A program made the position numbers and the translations under genes. From the NCBI RefSeq assembly GCF_002072215.1, contig NZ_JXMW01000014.1:1-42922 (forward strand): a stretch of 42,922 bases of DNA, written 5' to 3'. Shown here piece by piece: positions 28,655-37,904 of this stretch. This stretch comes from Methanobrevibacter arboriphilus JCM 13429 = DSM 1125. GTDB lineage: Archaea > Methanobacteriota > Methanobacteria > Methanobacteriales > Methanobacteriaceae. Every line of letters starts with the position of its first letter. The first letter of the stretch is position 1. The notes beneath the pieces are model-generated. The model searched no databases, was not told where the DNA came from, and was given only the letters and a program-made list of their open reading frames with translations.

Positions 28655-29365
28655 ATGAGTATTGATTTAAGTTCTGTTGGAATGAAAAAAGGACAACAAT
28701 ATGAAACTATAATAACAACTATGGATAGTGAAGGTAAAAAAAATGGAGCTCCAATTGGTGTTATTTGTAAAGATAAATATAAAGTTATGTGTCGAATATT
28801 TAAAGGTAGTAAAACACTTGATAATATTATCTTAAACAATGAATTTATTGTTAATATAACTTTAAACCCTATTTTATTTACACTTGCAACAATTGGAAAT
28901 ATTCCTGAAGATTTTTTTATAGATTCTAATATTGAAAATAGGGATAAAAATAATAATAAAGAATATAGGGATAAATATAGGGATAAAAAAAGTACTTATA
29001 AAAATTTGCCTGTTTTAAATGATGTTGATGCTTATTTAATATGTAAAGTAATTGATATAAAAAATGCCTTTAAAAAAAGTGACCCTATAAAAAAATCAGA
29101 AGCAAAGGTTATAATTGCAAATGTTGAAGATATAATCTTAAATAATAAATGCGCAAAAGCTGCTAATAGAGGTTTTTATTGTTTAATTGAATCTTTAGTG
29201 AATTTTACTAGGTTTGATATAGTTGATAGTGAGAAAAAAGATTATTTTTTAGATAGATTTAATGAATCAAAAAGAGTTGTTAATAAAGTGGGAAGTAGTG
29301 AAGAAAAAAAAGCTATTGAATTACTTGGAGAAACTTTTAAAAATAAAGGATATGAAACTGATTAG
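28655..29365 (+). CDS. DUF447 family protein (probable flavin-binding)
   Basis: A DUF447 protein with the split-barrel flavin-reductase-like N-terminal half (YETIITTMDSEGKKNGAPIG; FIVNITLNPILFTLATIGN) and a helical C-terminal half (KAANRGFYCLIESLVNFTRF). Family structures bind FMN; the function is not established, though relatives lie near methanopterin-pathway genes. The length of 236 residues exceeds the usual about 190-200, partly owing to an insert at residues about 90-113 rich in Asn, Lys, Asp and Tyr with a repeated YRDK word. The ATG at 28655 has no obvious ribosome site. It is divergent from the SIS gene, with a 265 bp spacer between them. Confidence 0.82.
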   Translation: MSIDLSSVGMKKGQQYETIITTMDSEGKKNGAPIGVICKDKYKVMCRIFKGSKTLDNIILNNEFIVNITLNPILFTLATIGNIPEDFFIDSNIENRDKNNNKEYRDKYRDKKSTYKNLPVLNDVDAYLICKVIDIKNAFKKSDPIKKSEAKVIIANVEDIILNNKCAKAANRGFYCLIESLVNFTRFDIVDSEKKDYFLDRFNESKRVVNKVGSSEEKKAIELLGETFKNKGYETD

Positions 29366-29547
29366 TGTTTTATAATGATATATTTATAAAAAAGAATTAA
29401 GAACAATTAAAAAATAAAATATTAATGATTAATTAAAAAATAATTAAAGTAAAAATACTTTAAAAGAGAATTAATTTTAAAGTAGAAATACTTAAAAAAT
29501 TTAATTTAAAGTATAATTTTAAAAAAAACTTTAAAATTAAAAACTTT

Positions 29548-30789
29548 TTACTTTAAAAATATTTCAACGAATTTTGCATAAACTGGTCTAGTAATAAATA
29601 CTCCTACTAAAACTCCTAAAATGGTTGTAAATGCAAAACCAGCTAATGTTCCTATTCCACTACTTCCCCTTGCAAATCCAACATATGCAAGAGGTAACAT
29701 AGCTGCAATTAAAGTTCCTGCTGATGCAAATACAATGAATAATGCATTTTTAACACTCATTCTAGTTCTAGTTCTTCTTCGTTTTTTATTTGTTTCACTT
29801 TTAGACTGTCTACCTAGAACTTCATCGGTAATAATAATCTGATCATCAACACCAGTTCCAACTGCTGCGATTAGCCCTGCAATCGCTGATAAGTCTATAT
29901 TCCAATGAATAATCGAAGCTATTCCCATAACGATAAGTACCTCAGATATACTTGTTATTATTATAGGTATAACTAAAAGAGGATTTCTATATCTAATGAA
30001 TATAATACTTGAGATAACCAGTATAGCTAACAATCCTGCAATTATTGCTCCATTTAAGAATTGTTCTCCTAGTTCGGCTGATACTGTGCTTGCACCAACA
30101 ACTTTAATTTGAACCGGAAGTGAACCTGTTTTTAAAACAGTGTAAACATTTTGAGCTTGTGTTCTTGCTTCTTCAGGAGTGGAAGCTCCACCTGTAACAC
30201 TTAATTCTGTAGCTGCTTTTCCATTAGCTAACTCTGGAGCAAGTTCTGGAGGGTTTTCATCAATTAATTTACCATCCAAATACATGTAAACTTTTTCTCC
30301 ACCTTTTCCTTCAGCTAAATCTGCAAATTTTTGAGCTCCGCTTGTGGATACTTTAAATGGAACCATCCATTGCGTGTCGGTTATCTCATACATATCAACC
30401 GATGTAATGTCTGCACCAGTAAGTGCTACTGGAGCACTTTCATTACCTATTTTGGCTTCAAATTTACCTGGAGATCCTATCAGTTTTTCAACTTCTTCTG
30501 GCGAAACACCAGCCATCTCAATTATAACTAGTTGATCACCACTTGATCTGACTTTTACATCTTGAACTCCAAATAAATTAAGACGCTTATCTAAGACAGT
30601 AGTTACAACATCCATTGTTTCTTTATCAACAGGTTTTTCAAGTTGAAGTTGTATCAATGATCCTCCTTTTAGATCAAGACCTTGCTGAATTCCAAGAGTT
30701 GAAATACTAATTGCGCTTGCTAGGATTAATATTATTAATAATATAACTCTTTTATCCTTGAAAAATTCTTTTAAATGTCTTTTCTTCAT
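29548..30789 (-). CDS. secD: protein-export membrane protein SecD
   Basis: Archaeal SecD, partner of SecF in Sec-dependent export. One N-terminal membrane helix (residues about 14-32) is followed by [15 protein letters not shown], an external P1-like domain, and five C-terminal helices with [16 protein letters not shown] and [17 protein letters not shown]. The length is 413 residues. The start is ATG 30789, overlapping the secF stop by four bases (ATGA), with GAGGTGA (30794-30800) inside the secF end as ribosome site. An in-frame start 21 bases further upstream lies inside secF and lacks a site. It is translationally coupled to secF, which precedes it in the operon. Confidence 0.95.
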   Translation of the reverse strand: MKKRHLKEFFKDKRVILLIILILASAISISTLGIQQGLDLKGGSLIQLQLEKPVDKETMDVVTTVLDKRLNLFGVQDVKVRSSGDQLVIIEMAGVSPEEVEKLIGSPGKFEAKIGNESAPVALTGADITSVDMYEITDTQWMVPFKVSTSGAQKFADLAEGKGGEKVYMYLDGKLIDENPPELAPELANGKAATELSVTGGASTPEEARTQAQNVYTVLKTGSLPVQIKVVGASTVSAELGEQFLNGAIIAGLLAILVISSIIFIRYRNPLLVIPIIITSISEVLIVMGIASIIHWNIDLSAIAGLIAAVGTGVDDQIIITDEVLGRQSKSETNKKRRRTRTRMSVKNALFIVFASAGTLIAAMLPLAYVGFARGSSGIGTLAGFAFTTILGVLVGVFITRPVYAKFVEIFLK

Positions 30790-31637
30790 TTTTTCACCTC
30801 TACATACCATCTAAGAATTCCAAGGTTCATAAACCATGTTGTTAGTATATCTGCAATTAATCCAATCATTAAAACTGCTGCAATATTGGTTAAGGTTGTT
30901 GCTTCAGGGATTAAGAAAATTGTAACTAAATAAAGAACTACCATTGAAGCAATAGCTGTAATTGACATAGTCATACCAGTTTTCATAGCTTCTCTTGCTC
31001 TTTCAACAAGAGTTCCTTCTTTTCTCTTCAATAATCTGGTTGTAAGAAGGATATCTGTATCAACACTATAACCAATTAACATAAGAAGAGCTCCAACAGA
31101 AGCTATTGACAAAGGAATATTGAATAAAGACATTCCTCCCATCGAAATAATAATATCTGAAGCTGCAGCTAATATAACAGCTATTGATGGAACTGGTTCT
31201 CTAAATATTATAAAGACTGTTATAGACATAAATAAGAATGCAAATGCCATTGCCCAATAAACTTGAGTCATAGCTTCTTCACTCAAAATAGGACCTATTG
31301 CATTATAACTTACAACGGTTCCGGTTCCATTCAATGCCTGGTTAAATGCCGTTGAATTCACTTCACTCCCTATTTGAACAGTTATATCTGTACCTATATT
31401 ACTTAAAACATCTACTTCTTCAACACCTAACCCTTGATTATTTAAAGAGTCTTTCAACTGACTTTCTAAAGAAGAAGAACTTGTAGGTTGATTCATATCT
31501 AAAACTGCCACTGAACCTCCTTTTAAATCTATCCCTTCATCTATTCCATTAAAAGCTATTAATCCTAAAGATATAATTGTTATTATCACAGGTATAATAA
31601 TTAATAGCTTATAAGAATCCATTAATTTTTTTAACAT
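30786..31637 (-). CDS. secF: protein-export membrane protein SecF
   Basis: Archaeal SecF, 283 residues and six membrane helices. It has the family's [13 protein letters not shown] after helix 1, an external domain, then [19 protein letters not shown] and [20 protein letters not shown], the SecF motif with the acidic residue in the helix. It forms a complex with SecD that uses the ion gradient to complete translocation. It is encoded just behind a flavodoxin (15 bp gap) and overlaps secD by ATGA. A GGTG lies five bases before the ATG. The order secF-secD is the reverse of most bacteria but common in archaea. Confidence 0.95.
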   Translation of the reverse strand: MLKKLMDSYKLLIIIPVIITIISLGLIAFNGIDEGIDLKGGSVAVLDMNQPTSSSSLESQLKDSLNNQGLGVEEVDVLSNIGTDITVQIGSEVNSTAFNQALNGTGTVVSYNAIGPILSEEAMTQVYWAMAFAFLFMSITVFIIFREPVPSIAVILAAASDIIISMGGMSLFNIPLSIASVGALLMLIGYSVDTDILLTTRLLKRKEGTLVERAREAMKTGMTMSITAIASMVVLYLVTIFLIPEATTLTNIAAVLMIGLIADILTTWFMNLGILRWYVEVKK

Positions 31638-31652
31638 TAAAGCACCATATTT

Positions 31653-32147
31653 TTAATAATTATATAAACTTAAATCTAATAATTTTGCTATATTTAGACT
31701 ATCTTCTTCGATTTTTTCAATACTTTTATTTTTAGTTTTAATAGTAAAAGATTCAACTACTCTTGCTCCACGAGCTTGGACTTTTTCACTCATTCTTTCA
31801 ATAGCAGAACGTCCTCCAGAACCATTCATGGTTGCAAATAGTACAATATCTTTTCCACGCAAATCACATTTATCAATTAAGGTTATTATTGCAGGAGAAG
31901 CATTACCTGCCCAAGTTGGAGTACCAAAATAAATTAATCCATACTCACTCAAGTCTATGTTTGAAGGACTAATTTCAGTCTTATTTTCTCTAAAAGCGTC
32001 TACTGAAGAAAATACTTTACCAAAGAATCCACTTCTTTTTTTTAAATCTTTTATTTCTATTAAATCAGTATTTAAATTTTCAGAAAGTGTTTTAGAAACA
32101 ATTCTTGTGTTTCCACTTTCTGAAAAGTAAATTATCATTGTTTTCAT
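31653..32147 (-). CDS. flavodoxin family protein
   Basis: A short-chain flavodoxin of 164 residues. The FMN phosphate loop is IIYFSESGNTRIV at the start. The second isoalloxazine-side loop is YFGTPTWAGNASPAI, followed by ATMNGSGGRSAIERM. It is a soluble electron carrier or FMN reductase-like protein for anaerobic metabolism; the partner is unknown. It starts at ATG with GGGGAT five bases upstream. Its stop is 15 bp before secF, so it is probably the first gene of a flavodoxin-secF-secD transcript, though a functional link to export is not evident. Confidence 0.9.
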   Translation of the reverse strand: MKTMIIYFSESGNTRIVSKTLSENLNTDLIEIKDLKKRSGFFGKVFSSVDAFRENKTEISPSNIDLSEYGLIYFGTPTWAGNASPAIITLIDKCDLRGKDIVLFATMNGSGGRSAIERMSEKVQARGARVVESFTIKTKNKSIEKIEEDSLNIAKLLDLSLYNY

Positions 32148-32602
32148 TTTATCCCCTATTTAAAAGATATTATTTATTAACTCCTTTCTAATTATTATCT
32201 TTAATATTATTTTTAATTATTAAATAATTATTAGTAATTATAAGTAATATTATTAGTAATTAATTATTATTAATTATAAGTAATTATTTAACTAAGTAAT
32301 TTAACTAATTAATTATTTTAACATAAAAATTTATATAAAAACTTAAATAAAATTTTATTAAAATTTTAATATAATTTTTAATTTAGTATTATATATTTTT
32401 ATTATTTATAAAATCTCTGATTTTATAAGTTTAAAAACGAAGTTTTTATTATTTATAATCTTTTTTTGATTAGAGTATTATTAATTATTTTTATTAGTAT
32501 TAATTATTTTTATTATAAAATTAGTTTTATTTTTGGTTTTATTATTTAATATACAATTAGTTTATTTTTGATATAAATATTATTTTTATATAATATTAAT
32601 TT
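32148..32602. repeat. spacer with a complete double-hairpin element
   Basis: A 455 bp spacer between argC and the flavodoxin gene. Its best-defined part is 32401-32459. Two perfect stems lie side by side: ATAAAATC-TCT-GATTTTAT, then AAAAAC-GAA-GTTTTT, flanked on both sides by ATTATTTATAA. The same element occurs near 7610. Positions 32210-32300 are TTATTAGTAATTA iterations. No gene was seen. Confidence 0.75.
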
Positions 32603-33685
32603 TTAGGGTCTTATTCCATAACTATCTATGGCTGTTTTTTCTTTGAAACCACACATTATATTCATATTTTGGATAGCTTGTCCAGAGGCACCTTTAACTA
32701 GGTTATCTATAACGGATATAACAACTAACCTACCATTTTCATCTATTTCAAATCCTCCAATATGGGCAAAATTTGAACCTCTCACAGAATTTAAATTAGG
32801 AGTTTCTCCATCATCGAGTATTTTAACAAATTGCTCATTTTTGTATTGTTTTTTATAAAGGTTAATTATATCATTTTTAGCATCATCAATATTTTTACTA
32901 TAATCAATGTTTTTAGTAGCATCGATATCTTTAGTATAATCAATATTTTCATCTACTAAATTATTTAAGAAACTATGACTAGTAGTAAATATTCCCCTAA
33001 TAACTGGAACTAAATGGGGGGTGAATGATACTTTAACATTTGAATATTCTCCTAATTCTTGTTGAATTTCAGGACCATGTCTATGACTTATAATTTTATA
33101 AGCAATTACATTATCTGCACAATTGGGGTAATGGAATACTTGATTAGTATTTACTCCCCCTCCACTCACACCTGTTTTAGAGTCTATTATTATATTATCA
33201 ACTAAGTTATTTTGGGATAATGGAAGATTTGCAAGTATTGCTCCAGTTGGAAAGCAACCAGGATTAGCTACTAGATCTGCTTTTTTAATTTCTTCCCTAT
33301 AAATTTCAGGAAGACCATAAACAGCATCCATAGGTGAAACATGCTCTATTCCATACCATTTTTCATAAGTGGATATATCTCTAAATCTGTAATCTCCACT
33401 TAAATCTATAACTTTACCACCAGTTTCTAATAGCTCTGGAACAATATTCATTGATGCTCCATGAGGTGTTGCTGTAAATATAATGTCACTATCAATTTTA
33501 TCTGTATTAATATCTTTAAAAACTAGTTCTGATCCTTGTATATGAGGGTGTATTTTGTTTACAGGTGTTTTATCATATTGTCTAGATGTAATATTTTTTA
33601 TTTCAACATTTGGGTGTTTTTGTAATAATCTAATTAATTCTCCACCAGTATATCCACTTCCACCAACAATAGTCACTTCTGTCAT
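32603..33685 (-). CDS. argC: N-acetyl-gamma-glutamyl-phosphate reductase
   Basis: NADPH-dependent reductase of arginine synthesis, converting N-acetyl-glutamyl phosphate to the semialdehyde. The nucleotide-binding motif [14 protein letters not shown] is at the start, the catalytic Cys144 is in [15 protein letters not shown], and [11 protein letters not shown] and [12 protein letters not shown] follow as in the family. Oddity: residues about 246-271 are a repeat-derived insert with a repeated NIDY/DID-K pattern, coded by about 32877-32956, in a surface region. This brings the length to 360, about 20 more than usual. An AAGGTG site lies before the ATG. It is a single gene; the insert does not touch catalytic residues. 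Confidence 0.95.
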   Translation of the reverse strand: MTEVTIVGGSGYTGGELIRLLQKHPNVEIKNITSRQYDKTPVNKIHPHIQGSELVFKDINTDKIDSDIIFTATPHGASMNIVPELLETGGKVIDLSGDYRFRDISTYEKWYGIEHVSPMDAVYGLPEIYREEIKKADLVANPGCFPTGAILANLPLSQNNLVDNIIIDSKTGVSGGGVNTNQVFHYPNCADNVIAYKIISHRHGPEIQQELGEYSNVKVSFTPHLVPVIRGIFTTSHSFLNNLVDENIDYTKDIDATKNIDYSKNIDDAKNDIINLYKKQYKNEQFVKILDDGETPNLNSVRGSNFAHIGGFEIDENGRLVVISVIDNLVKGASGQAIQNMNIMCGFKEKTAIDSYGIRP

Positions 33686-34056
33686 TTAAACACCTTGATT
33701 GTTTATTTTATTAGATTATATCTTAGTATATTATAAATAAGACTTATATTACAAATAAAATTTTAATAATTACATACTTTTTATCAAATATAATATTTTT
33801 ATTAAATATAATAATTTTTATTAAAATTTGATATTTTTGTTAAATATTTTATACATAAATAGATATGATTTTTTTAGTATAAATATATTTTTTAATATTT
33901 TTTAATATATTTTTTAGTACATAATTTTTAGTACATAATATATTTGATAGAAATAATATATCTGGATAATTTTAATTTATTTAAATGTTTGTTAATCATT
34001 AAACTTAGAAAATGAATTTTATTGATTTTTTAGGAAATTTTATTAATTTTTCAGGA
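33686..34056. other. AT-rich spacer with a 14-bp direct repeat
   Basis: About 370 bp without a gene. An exact tandem pair of TTTTTAGTACATAA lies at 33911-33938. The rest is AT-rich with ATTTTTATTAAATATAATA words. Confidence 0.6.
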
Positions 34057-34512
34057 TTAACAATCTTTTAAACTTTTTTCTGTAAAGTCAGAATTCTTTA
34101 TTTTTTTTATTATTTTGCAAGTGCTGTCTAATTCAGCTTTTCTATAATTACTTACTCTTTCAACTTCACAATCTATTTTTTGGTTTTCAAGGTCTTTTTT
34201 CAAGTCCTCTATTTTGTAGCTTTGATCTGAACCTATTGCGATAATATCTGGGCGAATATCTCTGACTATCTTGAACATATCTGTAGGGTGGCCTAAATAA
34301 GCTTCATCCACAGGTTTCAACATCCGTATCATTTCTAATCTTTGAAATTCTCCTATTATCGGAATTCTCTTCTTTCTACGGACTGTTGAATCTCTAGCTA
34401 CAACAACAACTAATTTAGCATCTTTGCCTCCTAATTCTTTAGCTTTTTGGAGGTATAATCCATGTCCAGGATGTAAAAGATCGAATGTTCCAGTTGCCAT
34501 AACAGTTTTCAT
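34057..34512 (-). CDS. ribL: archaeal FAD synthetase (RibL)
   Basis: A cytidylyltransferase-fold enzyme that adenylates FMN to FAD, of the archaeal type known from MJ1179. The nucleotide-binding motif is [10 protein letters not shown] (HxGH at residues 14-17), and [20 protein letters not shown] and [11 protein letters not shown] follow as in RibL. The length of 151 residues is normal for it. AAGGTGG lies five bases before the ATG. Other members of the glycerol-3-phosphate cytidylyltransferase family look similar, so the substrate is by family resemblance. It is a single gene, followed upstream by a striking tandem repeat. Confidence 0.88.
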   Translation of the reverse strand: MKTVMATGTFDLLHPGHGLYLQKAKELGGKDAKLVVVVARDSTVRRKKRIPIIGEFQRLEMIRMLKPVDEAYLGHPTDMFKIVRDIRPDIIAIGSDQSYKIEDLKKDLENQKIDCEVERVSNYRKAELDSTCKIIKKIKNSDFTEKSLKDC

Positions 34513-34589
34513 TTTTCCACCTTCTTATTTACTACCTTCTTATTTAATAATAGTTTCATTGTTCTTATTAGTATTATTATTAATAATAT

Positions 34590-34700
34590 TCTTATTATTC
34601 ATATATATTATTCGTATCCTTATTATTCGTATCTTTATTATTCGTATCTTTATTATTCGTATTCTTATTATTCGTATCTTTATTATTCATATCATTATTA
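34590..34700. repeat. tandem repeat, 14-15 bp unit TATTATTCGTATCTT
   Basis: About seven copies of a 14-15 bp unit, close to exact in the middle (34620-34680), lie upstream of ribL in a 336 bp spacer that holds no gene. It lacks the unique spacers of a CRISPR array. Confidence 0.9.
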
Positions 34701-34848
34701 TTGCTATTTATTCTTATTATTTTTATTAATACTATTATTAGTAATAATATGTATTATTATTTCTAGTATTGTTCCTATTATTAGTATAATTACTAGTTGT
34801 TAGTTTTTTATTCAATATTTTTTATTTAGTATTTTATTTGCATGTTTT

Positions 34849-35586
34849 TTATTTGGACTGTAATTTTAATGCATCGATTAAGTTTATTTTATTTTTATAC
34901 AATGCTGATCCAATAACTACTCCTTTAACTCCAGTAGTAGTAATTTTTTTTAAATCTTCTAAAGTTGTTATTCCTCCAGAATAAACAATTGGAATATCAA
35001 CAGAATTTACTAAATCAATCGCTGGCTGAATATCAAAACCACTTAATAATCCTTCTACATCTACATTAGTAAATAAAATACTTCCTGCTCCAGCTTCTTG
35101 AAACTCTCTACTAATATCTGTAGCTTTTTTATCAATTTTCTCTTTCCAACCTTTAATCACTACTTTAGAATCTTTACTATCAAGAGATACCATTATCCTT
35201 TCAGATCCAAAGTCTTCAGATAGTTTTTTTATTGTATTAGGTTTTTCAATAGCCATTGTCCCAATAATAAGTCTTTCTATATCTAAATTCAAAAGTTTTT
35301 CAGCATATTCAATGCTCCTAATTCCTCCTCCTAATTGAATTGGAATATTAACTTCTTTTAGAATTTTTTTTATTGTATTGAGGTTATCTTTAGTTTCTAA
35401 GGCCCCATCAAGATCAATCACATGAATTATCTCGGCACCTTCATCTTCCCATTTTTTAGCTACCTTTTCAGGATTATCTATTATAACTTGCTCAGTTCCA
35501 GGTTTTCCTTGAACTAATTGAACACATTTTCCATTTTTTATATCAACTGCAGGCATTATTAACATTTTTTCCTCTTTAAAGGACAT
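34849..35586 (-). CDS. hisA: phosphoribosylformimino-AICAR-phosphate isomerase (HisA)
   Basis: TIM-barrel isomerase of histidine synthesis (ProFAR to PRFAR). The first strand carries the catalytic Asp in MPAVDIKNGKCVQLVQG. IIHVIDLDGALE, PIQLGGGIRS, MVSLDSKDSKV and the second phosphate-binding site YSGGITTLEDLKK and GVVIGSALY all fit. The length is about 240. The start is uncertain. ATG 35586 has AGGTG five bases upstream, but the barrel really begins at MLIMPAVD, whose ATG at 35565 has its own GAGG six bases upstream. It is divergent from truA, with a 467 bp spacer. Confidence 0.94.
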   Translation of the reverse strand: MSFKEEKMLIMPAVDIKNGKCVQLVQGKPGTEQVIIDNPEKVAKKWEDEGAEIIHVIDLDGALETKDNLNTIKKILKEVNIPIQLGGGIRSIEYAEKLLNLDIERLIIGTMAIEKPNTIKKLSEDFGSERIMVSLDSKDSKVVIKGWKEKIDKKATDISREFQEAGAGSILFTNVDVEGLLSGFDIQPAIDLVNSVDIPIVYSGGITTLEDLKKITTTGVKGVVIGSALYKNKINLIDALKLQSK

Positions 35587-36062
35587 ATAAGCACCTAATA
35601 TTTTAATTAGTATTTAAATAATCGTTTATTTTTTATATAATATTCAATTAATCGTTTATTTTTTCGTATTATATATAATTAATTATATAATATGTAATAT
35701 ATAAGTCAATTTATATAGCATAATAAAATTTATATAATATATATTAATTTATTTTATAATCTATTTTATATTATTTTATAATTTATTTTATAAATTTAAT
35801 AATTCAAGTTATGGATATAAAAATATTATTAATAAAGATAAAAGATAAAAATAAAAAAATAATAGAATTAGTAAAATTAATAAAACTAATAAAAATTAAT
35901 AAAAATTATTATAAATAATTATTATTATAAAGAAAAAGAATTTATTATAAAGAATTATTATAAAAATTGTTTTAAGAAGTTATTTTAAGATACTATTGAA
36001 TTATTTTTAAGTTCATTAATGTTTAAATTAGGCTTAATGAATGATTTATTGATTTGATTTTT
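35587..36062. other. divergent spacer hisA/truA with a 16-bp direct repeat
   Basis: About 470 bp without a gene. The exact word TAATCGTTTATTTTTT occurs at 35619-35634 and again at 35649-35664, 30 bp apart, close to hisA, where the promoter would be; it could be a regulator site. The remainder is AT-only iterations. Confidence 0.55.
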
Positions 36063-37193
36063 ATGAAGAAGGTTGCTTTAAAAATTGCTTATATTGGAAC
36101 TAATTTCCATGGATTTCAACGCCAACCAAACCATAGAACTGTTGAAGGGGAACTCATTTACACCTTAAAAAAATTAGGTTATATTGATGATTTGAGTTCT
36201 TCTAAATTTGGAATAGCTGGTCGTACTGATAGGGGAGTTCATAGTCTTGGAAATGTTATTAGTTTCATGAGTGATAGAGAAGTGATAGTTAACCAGATTA
36301 ATCATAAACTTCCAGAAGATATTCAAATAATAGCTAAAGCTCCAGTTAGATATGGATTTAAGCCGAGGTATGCTGAGTCTAAGCATTATAGGTATGTATT
36401 TTTTGAAGAAAACCTTAACATCTCCCGTATGAATGAATTAGCTAGTCTATTTGAAGGAAAGCATGATTTTACTAATTTTTCTAAGAGAAATAATAGTCAA
36501 AAAACTACTGTAAGAACTATAAACAAAATTGAGATTATGAATAATAATACTAATATTAATACTAATAATGCTGATATTAATAATAATATTAATAGTAATT
36601 ATAATAATACTACTAATACTACTAATACTACTAATAATAATATTAATAATCTTGACATTGATACAGAATCATTAGATACTTATAATTTTGATAAAGAATA
36701 TTCTCAAAAATTAGAAAACCCTAATTATTTGAAAAATTCTCCAAAATATATTTCTGACTTAAAAGAATCTGGAGATTTTATTGAATCTCATTATATAGGT
36801 GAATTAAAAGCTATTGGGAGATTTAATGAGAATTTTCAGAATGTTAATTTTAACAAGTCTAGCTATGAACCAGTTTTTATTGATATTTATGGAGAAAGCT
36901 TTCTTTGGAACATGATTAGGAAAATGATGAGAATCTTTTTATTTGTTGGTAAAGAAGAAATGGAAGTAGAAGAAGTAAAAGATATGCTTGATCCAACTAA
37001 AGAATATAATATAAAACCTCTTAACCCTGAAAATCTTATATTAATGGATATAGATTATAATAACATAAAATTCCAATACGATGATTATGCTTTAGAAGGA
37101 TTTAAAAGAGTATTAGTAAGAAATCTTTTTGATTATAAAATGAAAATATCATTAGAAAACAGCCTTTTAAACAGCTTAGAAAGTTTAAAATAG
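36063..37193 (+). CDS. truA: tRNA pseudouridine synthase TruA
   Basis: Makes pseudouridine at tRNA positions 38-40. The catalytic Asp56 lies in FGIAGRTDRGVHSLGN. KIAYIGTNFHGFQRQPN at the N-terminus and LWNMIRKMMRIF near the C-terminus are family signatures. Oddity: an insert at about residues 159-200 is almost pure Asn/Thr/Ile (short NTT and NNN runs), coded by AAT/ACT repeats at 36538-36650 and followed by another roughly 40 poorly conserved residues. It makes the enzyme 376 residues long, well above the usual about 260-280. ATG 36063 is used, as the TTG at 36054 would add three residues with no site. Confidence 0.92.
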   Translation: MKKVALKIAYIGTNFHGFQRQPNHRTVEGELIYTLKKLGYIDDLSSSKFGIAGRTDRGVHSLGNVISFMSDREVIVNQINHKLPEDIQIIAKAPVRYGFKPRYAESKHYRYVFFEENLNISRMNELASLFEGKHDFTNFSKRNNSQKTTVRTINKIEIMNNNTNINTNNADINNNINSNYNNTTNTTNTTNNNINNLDIDTESLDTYNFDKEYSQKLENPNYLKNSPKYISDLKESGDFIESHYIGELKAIGRFNENFQNVNFNKSSYEPVFIDIYGESFLWNMIRKMMRIFLFVGKEEMEVEEVKDMLDPTKEYNIKPLNPENLILMDIDYNNIKFQYDDYALEGFKRVLVRNLFDYKMKISLENSLLNSLESLK

Positions 37194-37350
37194 GATAGAA
37201 CATATTTTTTTAATATTAAACGTATATATATATATATATTAATTATATGTTCAATATTATCACTCATATAACTTTGTAGTTAATTTCTTTATAATTTTTT
37301 AGTGTGTAATTAATAGTAAAATATATATGGAAAATGATCTATGATTATAT

Positions 37351-37436
37351 GTGTATTTAGTAAGTCCTTATTTCTCTTGATGCCTTTAGTGTGTCTACAC
37401 TCTTTATGAGTATATAGAGGAATAAGGTAAATGCAC
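37351..37436 (+). ncRNA. candidate structured small RNA with its own TATA box
   Basis: An 86 nt stretch richer in G+C than the spacer around it. It folds as a long hairpin. Outer stem: GTGTATTTA (37351-37359) with TAAATGCAC (37428-37436). Inner stem: CCTTATTTCTC (37366-37376) with GAGGAATAAGG (37417-37427). Each stem has one imperfection, and both are G-U pairs on the plus-strand RNA. The apical part can form AGTGT-GTCT-ACACT. A TATA box (AAAATATATAT, 37317-37327) lies about 25-30 bp before the 5' end, and T-rich sequence follows. It could be an independent sRNA or a leader of the DUF460 gene. The family is unknown. Confidence 0.5.
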
Positions 37437-37904
37437 TATTTTATTTCTTTTGATTAAATTTTAATAAAATATAAAGAAAAAAGAAGTAATACTTATTAGA
37501 AGAAATAATTTTTAAAAATGCTCTATTTATTTTCATAATTCTTTAAAATTTAGATTTTTCTATTTTTAATACTAATTTTTAATTTATTTAATTTTTTAAT
37601 TTAATATTATTATCTTATTTTTTATTTTTATTTTTTATTTTTATTATTCTATTTTTATTTTTTATTTTTTAATTATACTAAAAATATTATAAAAAGAAGA
37701 AATATATTATTATAAAACAATTGATATATTATATATTAAATATTTTATAATTGAATAATATTTGAAATATTATAATTATTAAAAAATCAAAGATTTCTTA
37801 ATTTTATAAAAATAAAAAATTTTTATAATTATAAAAAAATATTATAAAAAATAGTGTAAAAATGAGTATTATAATAAAATTATAATAAAGATTTGTTACA
37901 ATTA
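37437..37904. other. AT-rich spacer before the DUF460 gene
   Basis: About 470 bp. T-rich iterations (TTTTTATTTTTATT, about 37610-37680) are followed by ATTATAAAAA words. No ORF was seen. Upstream, 37194-37316 carries an (AT)n run at about 37223-37240. Confidence 0.55.

Noticed and set aside
34590-34700. CRISPR array or iteron-type replication origin
   Set aside because: Units are adjacent without spacers. There is no Cas, Cdc6 or other initiator gene nearby.
37423-37456. AAGGT followed by an ATG giving an 8-codon ORF at the 3' arm of the candidate RNA
   Set aside because: Too short, and the AAGG belongs to the stem. Treated as part of the RNA structure.
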